Part shown: positions 27,191-35,891 of the stretch, piece after piece
Layout: every line of letters starts with the position of its first letter
Numbering within the stretch: the first letter of the stretch is position 1
NCBI GenBank assembly: GCA_041689935.1
Contig: JBDNFI010000090.1
Span: 1 to 64,000 of the forward strand
Reading direction: 5' to 3'
Source of the DNA: CAXBDP01 sp041689935
GTDB taxonomy: Bacteria; Bacteroidota; Bacteroidia; Cytophagales; Cyclobacteriaceae
Length of the DNA: 64,000 nucleotides
The notes under the pieces: generated by a model
Told to the model about the DNA's origin: nothing
Databases searched by the model: none
What the model saw: the letters and a program-made list of their open reading frames with translations, nothing else
Program-made: the position numbers and the translations under genes

Positions 27191-29035
27191 TCAATCAAAA
27201 AACATCCAACTAAGACCTAAATCAAACATCCTCGGCATTCCTGTGTAATTAGGAGTAACGAAATATCCTTCCTCAGCCATCAAGCCCTGATTGAGATGGG
27301 TGAGTTTCATGAAAATTCGAGTTCTATTGATTTTGAAATTCACAAAGAAATCTGCCCAAACATAAGAAGGGATTTCAAATTCATTTTGCAAATGATACTG
27401 CTGCGTGATTGGATCATATCCATTGGCATACCAAGCTGACTTATAATGGATATCAATGCCTGTCTGAATGGTTAATTTTCCACCAAATAAGTTGTTCAAA
27501 TAATATAATTGCCCATTGCCAAAGTAGGTAGGCAAACGATACTTATCCGAAGATTCTCCACCTACTTTGGAATAGATAATTTCCGCATTAAAATTCATGT
27601 TATTCCAGAAATTGACACTGAAATCTATGCCAGGTGAAACCATCGTTATATTTCCGCTCGCCTGTTCAGGTACTTTCAGTTCATTGAAATAGATATAGTT
27701 TGAAATGCTGGTAAGAGATACTTTGGGTTTAACCATCATCGTTTCATTTGCCCAAACATATCCAAAGCTCAACTGGTTGGAAAATTGATTCGAAAAAGAG
27801 TTTTCCCAAGCATAATGGTTCCCAAAATATTGCCTTTGCAGCATATTTGGGGCGCTAAGAGTTTGCTTAGCCTCCGCTTCGAAATTGAAGAATGATAACT
27901 TCCCTTCTAATCGATAATTTCCATCTAGGCTATATTCACCTCCCGCTTCTATTCTAAATAGGGAATCAAATTCCCAACGTAAATCCGTCCCTACAAAATG
28001 TTCAATAAATCGTGATTCTTGGAGGTATTTAGGCTGAAATACGAGGTTTCTATTTTTATAATAAAATGAATAAAACAGATTATTCACTTCTCCTTTTACA
28101 CCGCCAGAAAGCTCCGTTTGACTCATTTTACTTCGATCGGCAGTGGAACTAGTGCTGATTAGGTATTCAGGATAATAATTGAACTCATTTGAACCACTTG
28201 TCACATCGATGTATTTAACTAATTGATTTTGACGATCAAATTCCGTGAATATGCCAAATAAAGGTTTGAGCATATATTCTTGGTACAAATGATAATTTTG
28301 CCTTACTTCTTGATTGCCCCCATTTACTAAAAACACTCTGGAATCTCGATAGAGAAAAAAATCAGACTCCTCATCTATTTCTGGTGGAATAATGCCGCCT
28401 GACTCAGAAACGCCATGGGACATCCGTGAGAAAAATGCAACGGCCTGATAGCGCTGCGAGGAGTCGCGATAATGCGTGTAAAGATCATAATTGTTAGCTT
28501 CAACATTTCGATCACCTCTACCAGTTGCCGCAAGTTGCTTATCCATGCGAATGGTTTTGAAATTTATGCCAACATTCCAATATTCTGTTACATTTCGGCT
28601 GTATTCAATATCTAACAAGCTGCGGCCTGCTCCTCCAAACACAGGAGCCAAATTTGAATACGGAGATTTAGTATCGAAATACTGCATTTTAGATTTATCT
28701 CGAAAATACTGGTCATAGGAATGGTAGCCAGATGTGATTCCTACTGTGGTGGGCATTTCAAAAAATATTGGCCACATAGCGGTGCCGTGATTTCCCAAAT
28801 CTTGGTACTTATTGCCAAGCTGATGAACCTTCTGAAATCTATGGAAGGAATTCATAGAAGTATCTACCGGCTGAAAGTTAACATCACTTAAGCGAATAGC
28901 CCTGCCAGTAGTATAAGTGGTAGATTTTGGGCCATATACGCTTTGTGCGGAATCATTCAGAATCTGTCCGGTTGCATTTTGGGCAAAAGTCAACGTCACA
29001 AGAAAAAATAGAAATAATGTGTATATTAATTTCAC
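27191..29035 (-). CDS. putative porin (Bacteroidota family)
   Basis: Roughly 614 residues, a large outer-membrane beta barrel of the Bacteroidota putative porin family, rich in aromatic residues and ending in an aromatic strand (MFDLGLSWMFFD). The GTG at 29035 gives a good signal peptide (VKLIYTLFLFFLVTLTFAQ); the TTG at 29083 would overlap lpxK by 14 bases and give an unusually long one. Conserved-looking segments include GNHGTAMWPIFFEMP and GAGRSLLDIEYSRNVTEYWN. It is flanked by lpxK upstream and miaE downstream with minimal spacing, so co-transcription is likely. Cargo unknown. Confidence 0.83.
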   Translation of the reverse strand: MKLIYTLFLFFLVTLTFAQNATGQILNDSAQSVYGPKSTTYTTGRAIRLSDVNFQPVDTSMNSFHRFQKVHQLGNKYQDLGNHGTAMWPIFFEMPTTVGITSGYHSYDQYFRDKSKMQYFDTKSPYSNLAPVFGGAGRSLLDIEYSRNVTEYWNVGINFKTIRMDKQLAATGRGDRNVEANNYDLYTHYRDSSQRYQAVAFFSRMSHGVSESGGIIPPEIDEESDFFLYRDSRVFLVNGGNQEVRQNYHLYQEYMLKPLFGIFTEFDRQNQLVKYIDVTSGSNEFNYYPEYLISTSSTADRSKMSQTELSGGVKGEVNNLFYSFYYKNRNLVFQPKYLQESRFIEHFVGTDLRWEFDSLFRIEAGGEYSLDGNYRLEGKLSFFNFEAEAKQTLSAPNMLQRQYFGNHYAWENSFSNQFSNQLSFGYVWANETMMVKPKVSLTSISNYIYFNELKVPEQASGNITMVSPGIDFSVNFWNNMNFNAEIIYSKVGGESSDKYRLPTYFGNGQLYYLNNLFGGKLTIQTGIDIHYKSAWYANGYDPITQQYHLQNEFEIPSYVWADFFVNFKINRTRIFMKLTHLNQGLMAEEGYFVTPNYTGMPRMFDLGLSWMFFD

Positions 29036-29069
29036 GGTCAAAAATACAGAAAAGGAATTCTTTAGAAAC

Positions 29070-30110
29070 TCAGTTTTTTTCAATCAATTTCAATAAAATT
29101 TGCTTGAAGCTCTCTTCCTCAGCCAAAAACTGATGATGAACTGGCAAAACGAACACAGGCAATTCTTTTGCCAAATGTGCTAATTTATTATCTACCCATT
29201 TAGCAGCATCCTTTTCGGTGATTACAATACTAGCATTCATTTTGTTGGCGATTTCAGAAATCTTCCTAATATCATTTTCTTTGTATTGATAATGATCTCT
29301 AAAATTGAAATATTCAGCCACATGATATTTTTCTTTCAGATAGGAATGGAAGGCAGAAGCATTCGCTAAGCCACTTACCGCCATAACGGTATTCGATATC
29401 TCCTTTTGGTTGGATTGAAATAATGGATAAACAGAACCATAGCTTAAAGAAGTGAAAAAAACTGGAGTGCCCTTTTTAGTGAACTTATTGATTTCTTGAG
29501 CAATAAATTCTCGCTTTTGTATCAAAATAACTTTAGGGCATTTGGTAACAACTACAATATCTGCTCTACTGGCACCTTCTCTTGGTTCTCTCAATCGTCC
29601 TGTTGGTAGTAAATAATCTTCGTAGAATGGAAAACTAAAATCCGCAAGCAGGATATACCCATTGGCTTTGACTTTTCTATGCTGAAAAGCGTCGTCAAGG
29701 ATGATTAGGTTAGTTTCTGGCGCATTGTATAAAATTTCGGGAATGGCTAATGCTCGTTCTTCTCCCACGGCAACGTTTATCCTCCCGCTGAATTTCCTGT
29801 AAAACTGAAATGGCTCATCACCCATCTGCTGAGCAGATGAATCACTATTTGCCATAAAAAACCCTTTTGTTTTCCTGCCATATCCTCGACTAAGAATGGC
29901 TAGTTTATATTTACTCTCTAGCCAAATAGCCAACCATTCCACCATAGGACTTTTTCCTGTGCCACCCACGCTCAAATTGCCAACGGCTATAAGTGGCAAA
30001 TCAAATTCATGTGATTTCGTGTAGCCTACGTCATATAGGTGATTGCGTAGGCGTACACCAAGCCCATACAGCCACGAAAAAGGAGAAAGTAATATTTTAA
30101 GTAAATGCAT
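29070..30110 (-). CDS. lpxK: tetraacyldisaccharide 4'-kinase
   Basis: 346 residues. LpxK phosphorylates the 4' position of the tetraacyl disaccharide to make lipid IVA in lipid A synthesis at the inner membrane. Visible are an N-terminal hydrophobic anchor (LLKILLSPFSWLYGLGV), the Walker A loop GNLSVGGTGKSP, LSRGYGRKTKG, GDEPFQFYRKF, and LDDAFQHRKV (Asp-Asp-x-x-Gln-His motif). Length is typical. ATG start, divergent from the Nif3-like gene at 30173. First gene of the probable lpxK-porin-miaE operon. Confidence 0.95.
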   Translation of the reverse strand: MHLLKILLSPFSWLYGLGVRLRNHLYDVGYTKSHEFDLPLIAVGNLSVGGTGKSPMVEWLAIWLESKYKLAILSRGYGRKTKGFFMANSDSSAQQMGDEPFQFYRKFSGRINVAVGEERALAIPEILYNAPETNLIILDDAFQHRKVKANGYILLADFSFPFYEDYLLPTGRLREPREGASRADIVVVTKCPKVILIQKREFIAQEINKFTKKGTPVFFTSLSYGSVYPLFQSNQKEISNTVMAVSGLANASAFHSYLKEKYHVAEYFNFRDHYQYKENDIRKISEIANKMNASIVITEKDAAKWVDNKLAHLAKELPVFVLPVHHQFLAEEESFKQILLKLIEKN

Positions 30111-30126
30111 AAGCCTAAAACAAGCC

Positions 30127-30134
30127 TATATTTG
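30127..30134 (+). promoter_or_regulatory. candidate -7 box for the Nif3-like gene
   Basis: TATATTTG matches TAnnTTTG. A start of transcription near 30140 would leave a short leader before the ATG at 30173, and only about 15 bases before the alternative GTG at 30155. No clear -33 TTTG was seen. Confidence 0.4.
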
Positions 30135-30172
30135 TAATCAATGAATGTGCGAAAGTGCCTAAAAATTTGTCT

Positions 30173-31270
30173 ATGACCAAACTAAAAGATATAATTATAC
30201 CTCTCGAAAATTGGGCGAGCCCATCCTTGCAGGAAAGTTACGATAATAGTGGCCTAATAACAGGTAATTTCCAACAAAGTGTCCGTAAGGTTTTAATCTC
30301 TTTAGATTGTACGGAAGCGATAGTTGACGAAGCAATTGAGAAAAATTGCGAATTAATTATTGCGCATCATCCCATTGTTTTTAAAGGTTTGAAGCGCCTT
30401 ACTGGTGCTAATTACGTAGAGAAAACCATTATAAAAGCTATCAAAAATGATATTGCCATCTATGCCATACATACCAATTTGGACAATGTGCATACAGGTG
30501 TAAATAAGAAAATAGGAGATAAAATTGGGTTGAAGAAGCTGCAAATTTTAGATAAGAAGAAAGGAAAGCTTGAAAAGCTAGTAACTTTTATTCCGATTGA
30601 AAATACAGATGCCGTTTTGGCCAGTATTTATAAAGCGGGAGGTGGAAAAATCGGAAATTATACGGAATGCAGCTTTAGAGTTACTGGCACAGGCACATTC
30701 ACACCAAACGATGACGCGAGCCCAACAATAGGAACTCAAAATAAGCCAGAGGAAGTTATTGAAAATAGAGTGGAGATAATGTATCCCGCCTATTTACAAT
30801 CTTCGATTTTAAAAACACTGAAAAATGCACACCCTTATGAAGAAGTTGCCTACTATATCCAACAAATAGAAAATCAACATCAAGAAATTGGAAGCGGCAT
30901 GATCGGCGAGCTTTCAAATCCTATGGATGAACAAGAATTTTTAGCCCACCTTAAAAAAGCAATGAATCTGACCTTGATTAAATTCACTCCTTTTGCAAAG
31001 CAAATAAGGAAAGTAGCTATTTGCGGAGGAGCTGGAAGTTTTCTTCTACACAAAGCCAAATCAGCGGGCGCGGATGCATTTGTGACGAGTGACTTCAAGT
31101 ATCACGAATTTTTTGATGCAGAAAACCAAATACTAATCGCTGATATTGGTCACTATGAAAGTGAAATTTTCACGAAAGACCTAATTTATGAGTATTTGAC
31201 ACAGAAATTTAGTAATATTGCAGCCTATTTATCTGAAGTGAGTACCAATCCAATTAAATATTTCAAATAA
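30173..31270 (+). CDS. Nif3-like dinuclear metal center protein (GTP cyclohydrolase I type 2-like)
   Basis: About 365 residues from the ATG at 30173 (MTKLKDIIIPLENWASPSLQESYDN). The NIF3/DUF34 family forms hexameric rings with a two-metal site. Visible ligand motifs are IIAHHPIVFKGLKRL (tandem His), YAIHTNLDNVHTGVN (His/Asp), and the C-terminal TSDFKYHEF and ADIGHYESE. The central insertion (about 125-235, with the YxECSF-type motif) is the PII-like domain of the long family form. Biochemical role is unsettled. The gene is four bases upstream of the zinc-ribbon gene, a common Bacteroidota pair. Confidence 0.9.
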   Translation: MTKLKDIIIPLENWASPSLQESYDNSGLITGNFQQSVRKVLISLDCTEAIVDEAIEKNCELIIAHHPIVFKGLKRLTGANYVEKTIIKAIKNDIAIYAIHTNLDNVHTGVNKKIGDKIGLKKLQILDKKKGKLEKLVTFIPIENTDAVLASIYKAGGGKIGNYTECSFRVTGTGTFTPNDDASPTIGTQNKPEEVIENRVEIMYPAYLQSSILKTLKNAHPYEEVAYYIQQIENQHQEIGSGMIGELSNPMDEQEFLAHLKKAMNLTLIKFTPFAKQIRKVAICGGAGSFLLHKAKSAGADAFVTSDFKYHEFFDAENQILIADIGHYESEIFTKDLIYEYLTQKFSNIAAYLSEVSTNPIKYFK

Positions 31271-31274
31271 GTTC

Positions 31275-32033
31275 ATGGAAAGTACCGTTGCCCAAAAATT
31301 AGAGTCTCTCCTTAAGTTACAGGAAATTGATTCGAAACTAGATGCCCTAATTACGATTAGAGGAGCTCTACCAGAAGAAGTAAGTGATTTAGAGGATGAA
31401 ATTATCGGATTCGACACCAGAATCGGAAAATATAATCAGGATATAAAAGACCTTAATACTGAAATCGATGGTTTCAAACAGGGAATTAAAGATTCTGAAA
31501 AACTGATAAAAAAGTACCAGGAGCAGCAAATGAATGTTCGTAATAATCGCGAATATGATGCTATCACCAAGGAAACTGAACTGCAAAGTCTTGAAATCGA
31601 AATTTTCCAAAAGAAAATTAAAGAGCATGGTCTTAAAATTGACCTCAAAAAGGAAGAGCTTGCCAAGACTAAGGAAACCGCAGGTGAAAGGCAGAAAGAT
31701 TTAGATGCCAAAAAGGGCGAACTCAATCAGATTACTTCTGAATCTCATGAGGAGGAGAAAAAACTCATTGGAGACAGAGAAAAATCGGCGAAAACCATTG
31801 AGGAACGATTATTCAAATCTTATAACAAGATTCGAGAAAATGCTGTAAATGGTTTGGCAGTAGTGGAAGTGAAAAGAGATGCCTGCGGCGGATGTTTCAA
31901 CATAGTGCCACCACAGCGCCAAGCAGATATCAGAGAAAAGAAGAAAGTTATCGTTTGCGAACATTGCGGAAGAATTTTTGCCGATGTTGAAGACATAATT
32001 GAAGAAGAATCAAAGAAAAAAACCAGAAGATAG
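31275..32033 (+). CDS. coiled-coil zinc-ribbon protein (CT398-like)
   Basis: 252 residues. The first ~190 form a long antiparallel-type coiled coil rich in Lys, Glu and Asp; the C-terminus has two Cys pairs (ACGGCFNI and VCEHCGRIF) for one zinc ion. This is the C4-type zinc-ribbon family (Chlamydia CT398-like, HP0958/FlgZ-like), whose members bind RNA or sigma-54-related partners in a few species. It is translationally close to the Nif3-like gene (four bases), so both are in one operon. Nothing in the window shows its partner. Confidence 0.9.
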   Translation: MESTVAQKLESLLKLQEIDSKLDALITIRGALPEEVSDLEDEIIGFDTRIGKYNQDIKDLNTEIDGFKQGIKDSEKLIKKYQEQQMNVRNNREYDAITKETELQSLEIEIFQKKIKEHGLKIDLKKEELAKTKETAGERQKDLDAKKGELNQITSESHEEEKKLIGDREKSAKTIEERLFKSYNKIRENAVNGLAVVEVKRDACGGCFNIVPPQRQADIREKKKVIVCEHCGRIFADVEDIIEEESKKKTRR

Positions 32034-32099
32034 TTTTAAATATTTTTCTTTATTTAAAATTATTTTTTATATTTCACCACAATTTAGTCTTCCTGTGAT

Positions 32100-33596
32100 T
32101 TGGTGGTTAAAAAAGGTCTTACTACCAAGGGTGAGCTGCAAAGCTCACCCTATTTTTTTATATGGCTAATATTAATGCCATTCCTAAGTTTGAATGCTCA
32201 AACTGAAACGGAAGTATTTGAGACAGAAGCAAAGCAAGCATATAACGAATTATTTCGCTTACAACTTCCAAATGCTTCCAAACTAATTAAAAAAAATTCT
32301 CCTATCAGCGATCCTGTTTGGGCCTATCTACAACACCTCCATCTAACGCTCAACGTCCTAATAACTGAGAATGAAAATCTTACAGATCAGCTATATGATC
32401 AGCATAAGGATTTATTAAAGATCGTTTCAAACTACCCGACGGATAATCCGTGGCGTGGCTTTTTCGAAAATGAAATGAAAATCCAATTAGCCTTCGTGAA
32501 ATTGAAGCGTGGTGAATCATTTTCAGGAGGAAACCTACTTCGCTCCTCGTACAGTGGATTGAAAAAAAATCAAAAGGTATTTCCAGATTTTTGGCCGCAC
32601 TACAAGAGCTTCGGAATATTACAAATCCTTTTGAGTACCGTTCCTGAGCAATTTCAATGGATTTTAAAATTGCTAGGAATGGATGCCTCGGCTAAAGAAG
32701 GTTTGCTAAACTTGAAGGAAAAAGCAGTCAATTCTGAATTGTTTAGAGATGAATCTGAAACCATGTATTCATTAATTCAGGTATTCCTTTTAGAAGAATT
32801 TACTCTAGGAGAAAAGATATTGGTGCAGAAGTATACTGCTGACAAACAAAATATTCTTTTAGGGTATTTATTATCGACTTCTTATCTAAGAAATAATGAA
32901 AGTGCTAAAGCTGAACAGATTCTTAAAGAAATAAAACCTCCCTTCAAATTCACCTTTCTACACTATCAAAGGGCAAATATAGAACTTCAAAAGGCTAATT
33001 ATAGCCAGTCTGAAGCCTTATTTTTGAAGTTTCTAAACGAGCGGGAGGGTGATAACTACTTAAAAGACAGCTGGTACAAATTATACCTAGGGTCTTATTT
33101 GAGTGGTGACGTTCAAAAAGCAAACGTATATTTAGCCAGAGCAAAAAGCCAAGGTACTACCTATGTGGAACCCGACAAAAATGCTGAACGGGAAATTGAA
33201 TCTGAAGGAGTAAACAAAATATTGATGAAATCACGCTTAGCAACCGATGGAGGGTTTTATGATATCGCTTTACAAACATTGGCTAGCAGTAATCCGTCTG
33301 ATTTCCCAACCAAAAAAGATCAGACCGAAAAGCAATATAGGCTGGCAAGGATATATGATTTAAAGGGAGAAAACGAAAAGGCATTAGATTTATACAAAGT
33401 GGTAATTGCTAATTCTGGAGATGAACCCTGGTATTTCGCACCGAATGCTGCCTTAATGTCTGGGAATATCTTCAGAATGAAAAAACAATTTGAAGCAGCA
33501 AAAGCTATGTATGAAAAAGCCTTAAGTTATAAATCACATGCCTACAAAAACAGCATAGATACAAAGGCAAAAGCAGGCTTATCTTCCATCCGATAA
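32100..33596 (+). CDS. secreted TPR-like protein, unknown
   Basis: 498 residues, mostly alpha-helical with degenerate tetratricopeptide-like repeats (QTEKQYRLARIYDLKGENEK, AALMSGNIFRMKKQFEAAKA). A signal-peptide-like stretch (YFFIWLILMPFLSLNAQ) ends near residue 34. The start is uncertain: TTG at 32100 or GTG at 32103 gives the basic n-region, but a perfect terminator hairpin lies over codons 10-20. The ATG at residue 26 would destroy the signal peptide. The end overlaps the convergent phosphatase gene by 18 bases. No known function. Confidence 0.72.
   Translation: MVVKKGLTTKGELQSSPYFFIWLILMPFLSLNAQTETEVFETEAKQAYNELFRLQLPNASKLIKKNSPISDPVWAYLQHLHLTLNVLITENENLTDQLYDQHKDLLKIVSNYPTDNPWRGFFENEMKIQLAFVKLKRGESFSGGNLLRSSYSGLKKNQKVFPDFWPHYKSFGILQILLSTVPEQFQWILKLLGMDASAKEGLLNLKEKAVNSELFRDESETMYSLIQVFLLEEFTLGEKILVQKYTADKQNILLGYLLSTSYLRNNESAKAEQILKEIKPPFKFTFLHYQRANIELQKANYSQSEALFLKFLNEREGDNYLKDSWYKLYLGSYLSGDVQKANVYLARAKSQGTTYVEPDKNAEREIESEGVNKILMKSRLATDGGFYDIALQTLASSNPSDFPTKKDQTEKQYRLARIYDLKGENEKALDLYKVVIANSGDEPWYFAPNAALMSGNIFRMKKQFEAAKAMYEKALSYKSHAYKNSIDTKAKAGLSSIR
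32129..32160 (+). terminator. terminator hairpin inside the 5' end of the secreted TPR-like gene
   Basis: GGGTGAGCT (32129-32137) and AGCTCACCC (32142-32150) form a perfect 9-bp stem with a GCAA tetraloop, followed by TATTTTTTTA. It is either the terminator of the Nif3-like/zinc-ribbon operon about 95 bases upstream, an attenuator of the following gene, or the 3' end of a small RNA. Confidence 0.75.
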
Positions 33597-34196
33597 ATGA
33601 CTGGTCTCGTTGTAGCGCGCTATTCGGAACATAGTCCCAGTCCAAATCAACTCATACAAACACAAATTTCGGTGTGGAAAGTTGTCCATACAGCGTAAAG
33701 GCATGTTTAGCATCGTACATATTAGTACCCTCATTGCCCTTCCATGCATGCATATCAGCACATGATCTTCTGGACCTTGCATAATGTATTCTAAAGCTCG
33801 CTTCATCCGAACACTCACATCCACAGGACTTTCTCCTCCATCAATGGCAAAATCCACCCTCCCGCTTGCCCATGCTTCCAACATTTTATGGTAATAGGCA
33901 TTCTCTTCGAGAGAAAAAACTTTACCTTCTTTCTTACCCCAATGAATTTCATTTAAGTCTGGCAATTTCTCAAATGGAATTCCTAAATCAATAAATTTTT
34001 CAACTGACTCATAAGTCCTTTTCAACCCAGAAACATAAACCTTTTGAAAGGGTTCTTCTTTATATCTATCAAAAAACTGCTGTGCTTGATTTCTACCTTC
34101 TTCATTCAAATTCGCGTCAATTCCGCTTCCTTGCACAATTCCCATTCGGTTGAATTCGGTTTGGCCATGCCTGAGGATAAATATTTTTTTGCTCAT
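33579..34196 (-). CDS. histidine phosphatase (phosphoglycerate mutase-like) family protein
   Basis: About 205 residues from the ATG at 34196 (MSKKIFILRHGQTEFNRMG). The LRHGQTEFN motif carries the phospho-accepting His, the Arg of SGLKRTYES and EIHWGKKEG follow, and MHGRAMRVLI supplies the second His. This is the cofactor-dependent phosphoglycerate mutase/phosphatase superfamily; small members like this are usually broad phosphatases, not glycolytic mutases. Convergent with the secreted TPR-like gene, overlapping 18 bases, and divergent from the men operon. Confidence 0.87.
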   Translation of the reverse strand: MSKKIFILRHGQTEFNRMGIVQGSGIDANLNEEGRNQAQQFFDRYKEEPFQKVYVSGLKRTYESVEKFIDLGIPFEKLPDLNEIHWGKKEGKVFSLEENAYYHKMLEAWASGRVDFAIDGGESPVDVSVRMKRALEYIMQGPEDHVLICMHGRAMRVLICTMLNMPLRCMDNFPHRNLCLYELIWTGTMFRIARYNETSHLSDGR

Positions 34197-34275
34197 CAAA
34201 ATAGGGCTATTTTTGAAAAATTAATTCTTGTGCAATAAAGCACCAATAAATATTAAAACCATCCCTTGTCATATC

Positions 34276-34695
34276 ATGTTTAAGAATAATATCAAACTAG
34301 AGGAGTTAAGCCAATTTGGCAAAAATTCAATGCAAGAACATTTAGGTATTGAATTTTTAGAATTTGGCTCGGATTATATCAAAGCTAAAATGCCAGTTGA
34401 TCATCGCACAAAGCAACCGTTTGGCATTTTGCATGGAGGAGCTTCTGTAGCACTCGCAGAAACACTCGGGAGCCTTGCATCAACCGCAACTTTAGATTTG
34501 AACAAAAAGGTTTGTGTTGGACTTGAAATCAATGCAAACCACATTCGATCTGTAAGTGATGGATTCGTTTATGGTATTGCCCGTCCTTTTCATATTGGTA
34601 GTTCTACCCAAGTATGGGAAATTAAAATTACGGATGATCAAGACAGATTGGTATGTGTGAGTAGAATAACTATGATAATAATTGACAGAAAATAG
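34276..34695 (+). CDS. menI: hotdog-fold thioesterase, probable 1,4-dihydroxy-2-naphthoyl-CoA hydrolase
   Basis: 139 residues from the ATG at 34276 (MFKNNIKLEELSQFGKNSM); a TTG 16 codons earlier is unlikely. The hotdog core has QPFGILHGGASVALAETLGS, the PaaI/YdiI-type helix with the acidic catalytic residue, and IEINANHIRS. The related family hydrolyses acyl- or aryl-CoA; the position as the first gene of a men cluster, overlapping menF by one base, points to the DHNA-CoA hydrolase step that follows MenB. Naming as menI is by context. Confidence 0.8.
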   Translation: MFKNNIKLEELSQFGKNSMQEHLGIEFLEFGSDYIKAKMPVDHRTKQPFGILHGGASVALAETLGSLASTATLDLNKKVCVGLEINANHIRSVSDGFVYGIARPFHIGSSTQVWEIKITDDQDRLVCVSRITMIIIDRK

Positions 34696-35891
34696 TGGAA
34701 GAAACTGTTCAAGATATACTAACAAAAAACGTACTCGGCCAATTAAAAAATTGGCTGAAAATAAAACTAGAGCAAGGGGGATCTGTAGCAATATGGAAAT
34801 TGCCAAACTCCAATGAAATAAATGTAATCGTAGATAATAATATAGAAAAAGGTAGCGGGAGGATACACGAGTTTGACTTACGTAAAGGATTCATCTTCGC
34901 CCCCTTCAATCCGGACAATCATTGGTATTTTCTCCATTCCCCTACTATACTTAGAATCAGTTTCAAAAATGGTGAATTAGAAATCATAGATGGAGAGCCG
35001 ACCGATTGGCCAAAGTATGTGGAGCCATCCTCTGAGCGGAGCAATACGAAGATTGAGATTCCATTTCATACTGGCAAAGAGGTAAACCCAAAGGATACGG
35101 ATGCCGATCACTTCAAAGAAATGGTGTCCAAGGCTGTAGTAAGTATCAATAATGGTGTATTTGAAAAAGTGGTTCCCGCCCGAAAGTGGTCCAGAGAAAT
35201 TGACGCGACATTCGATTTGCTAAACCTATACACGAAAACAGCGAGTAAATATCCTCGCGCCATGGTGAGTTTGGTGAGTATCTCATCAGTCGGAACTTGG
35301 ATGGGTGCCTCTCCAGAGACACTCATACGGATGGATCAAAATGGTATATTCAAAACAGTAGCCTTGGCTGGCACGCAAGCGTATCAAAATCAAGAACTGC
35401 TTGATGTCACTTGGACACAAAAAGAGATTGAGGAACAAGCATTTGTAAGTAGATATATCATCAATTGCTTTAAGAAAATAAGGCTTAGAGAATTCGATGA
35501 AATTGGGCCTAAATCTAGCTTTTCAGGCAACTTAATTCATCTTAAAACGGAATTCAAAGTAGATACTGTTAAAACCAATTTTGCAGACCTCCCGCAAATC
35601 ATGTTGGAGTTGCTCCATCCTACTTCTGCCGTTTGCGGAATGCCAAAAGCTCCTGCTTTGGCTTTCCTTAATCAATATGAAGGGTTCGATAGAGAATTCT
35701 TCAGCGGATATTTAGGATCAATAGGAGTGAATAATGAATTACAAGTATTTGTGAACCTACGCTGCTTGCAAGTGAATGAACAAACGGTTACTTTTTATGC
35801 TGGGGCGGGAGTAACCCAAGACTCGAATCCAGAAAAAGAATGGCTTGAAACAAAAATAAAAATGGAAACTCTCAACAGTCTCCTTTCTTAA
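34695..35891 (+). CDS. menF: isochorismate synthase (menaquinone)
   Basis: 398 residues. Converts chorismate to isochorismate, the first committed step to menaquinone. The C-terminal chorismate-binding domain (about 135-398) shows FEKVVPARKWSREI, MVSLVSISSVGTWMGASPET, KTVALAGTQAY, ELLHPTSAVCGMPKAPAL, FDREFFSGYLGSIG and FYAGAGVTQDSNPEKEWLET. The GTG start overlaps the stop of the thioesterase gene (TAGTG) and its own stop overlaps the menD ATG (TAATG), so the three are translationally coupled. Confidence 0.93.
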   Translation: MEETVQDILTKNVLGQLKNWLKIKLEQGGSVAIWKLPNSNEINVIVDNNIEKGSGRIHEFDLRKGFIFAPFNPDNHWYFLHSPTILRISFKNGELEIIDGEPTDWPKYVEPSSERSNTKIEIPFHTGKEVNPKDTDADHFKEMVSKAVVSINNGVFEKVVPARKWSREIDATFDLLNLYTKTASKYPRAMVSLVSISSVGTWMGASPETLIRMDQNGIFKTVALAGTQAYQNQELLDVTWTQKEIEEQAFVSRYIINCFKKIRLREFDEIGPKSSFSGNLIHLKTEFKVDTVKTNFADLPQIMLELLHPTSAVCGMPKAPALAFLNQYEGFDREFFSGYLGSIGVNNELQVFVNLRCLQVNEQTVTFYAGAGVTQDSNPEKEWLETKIKMETLNSLLS

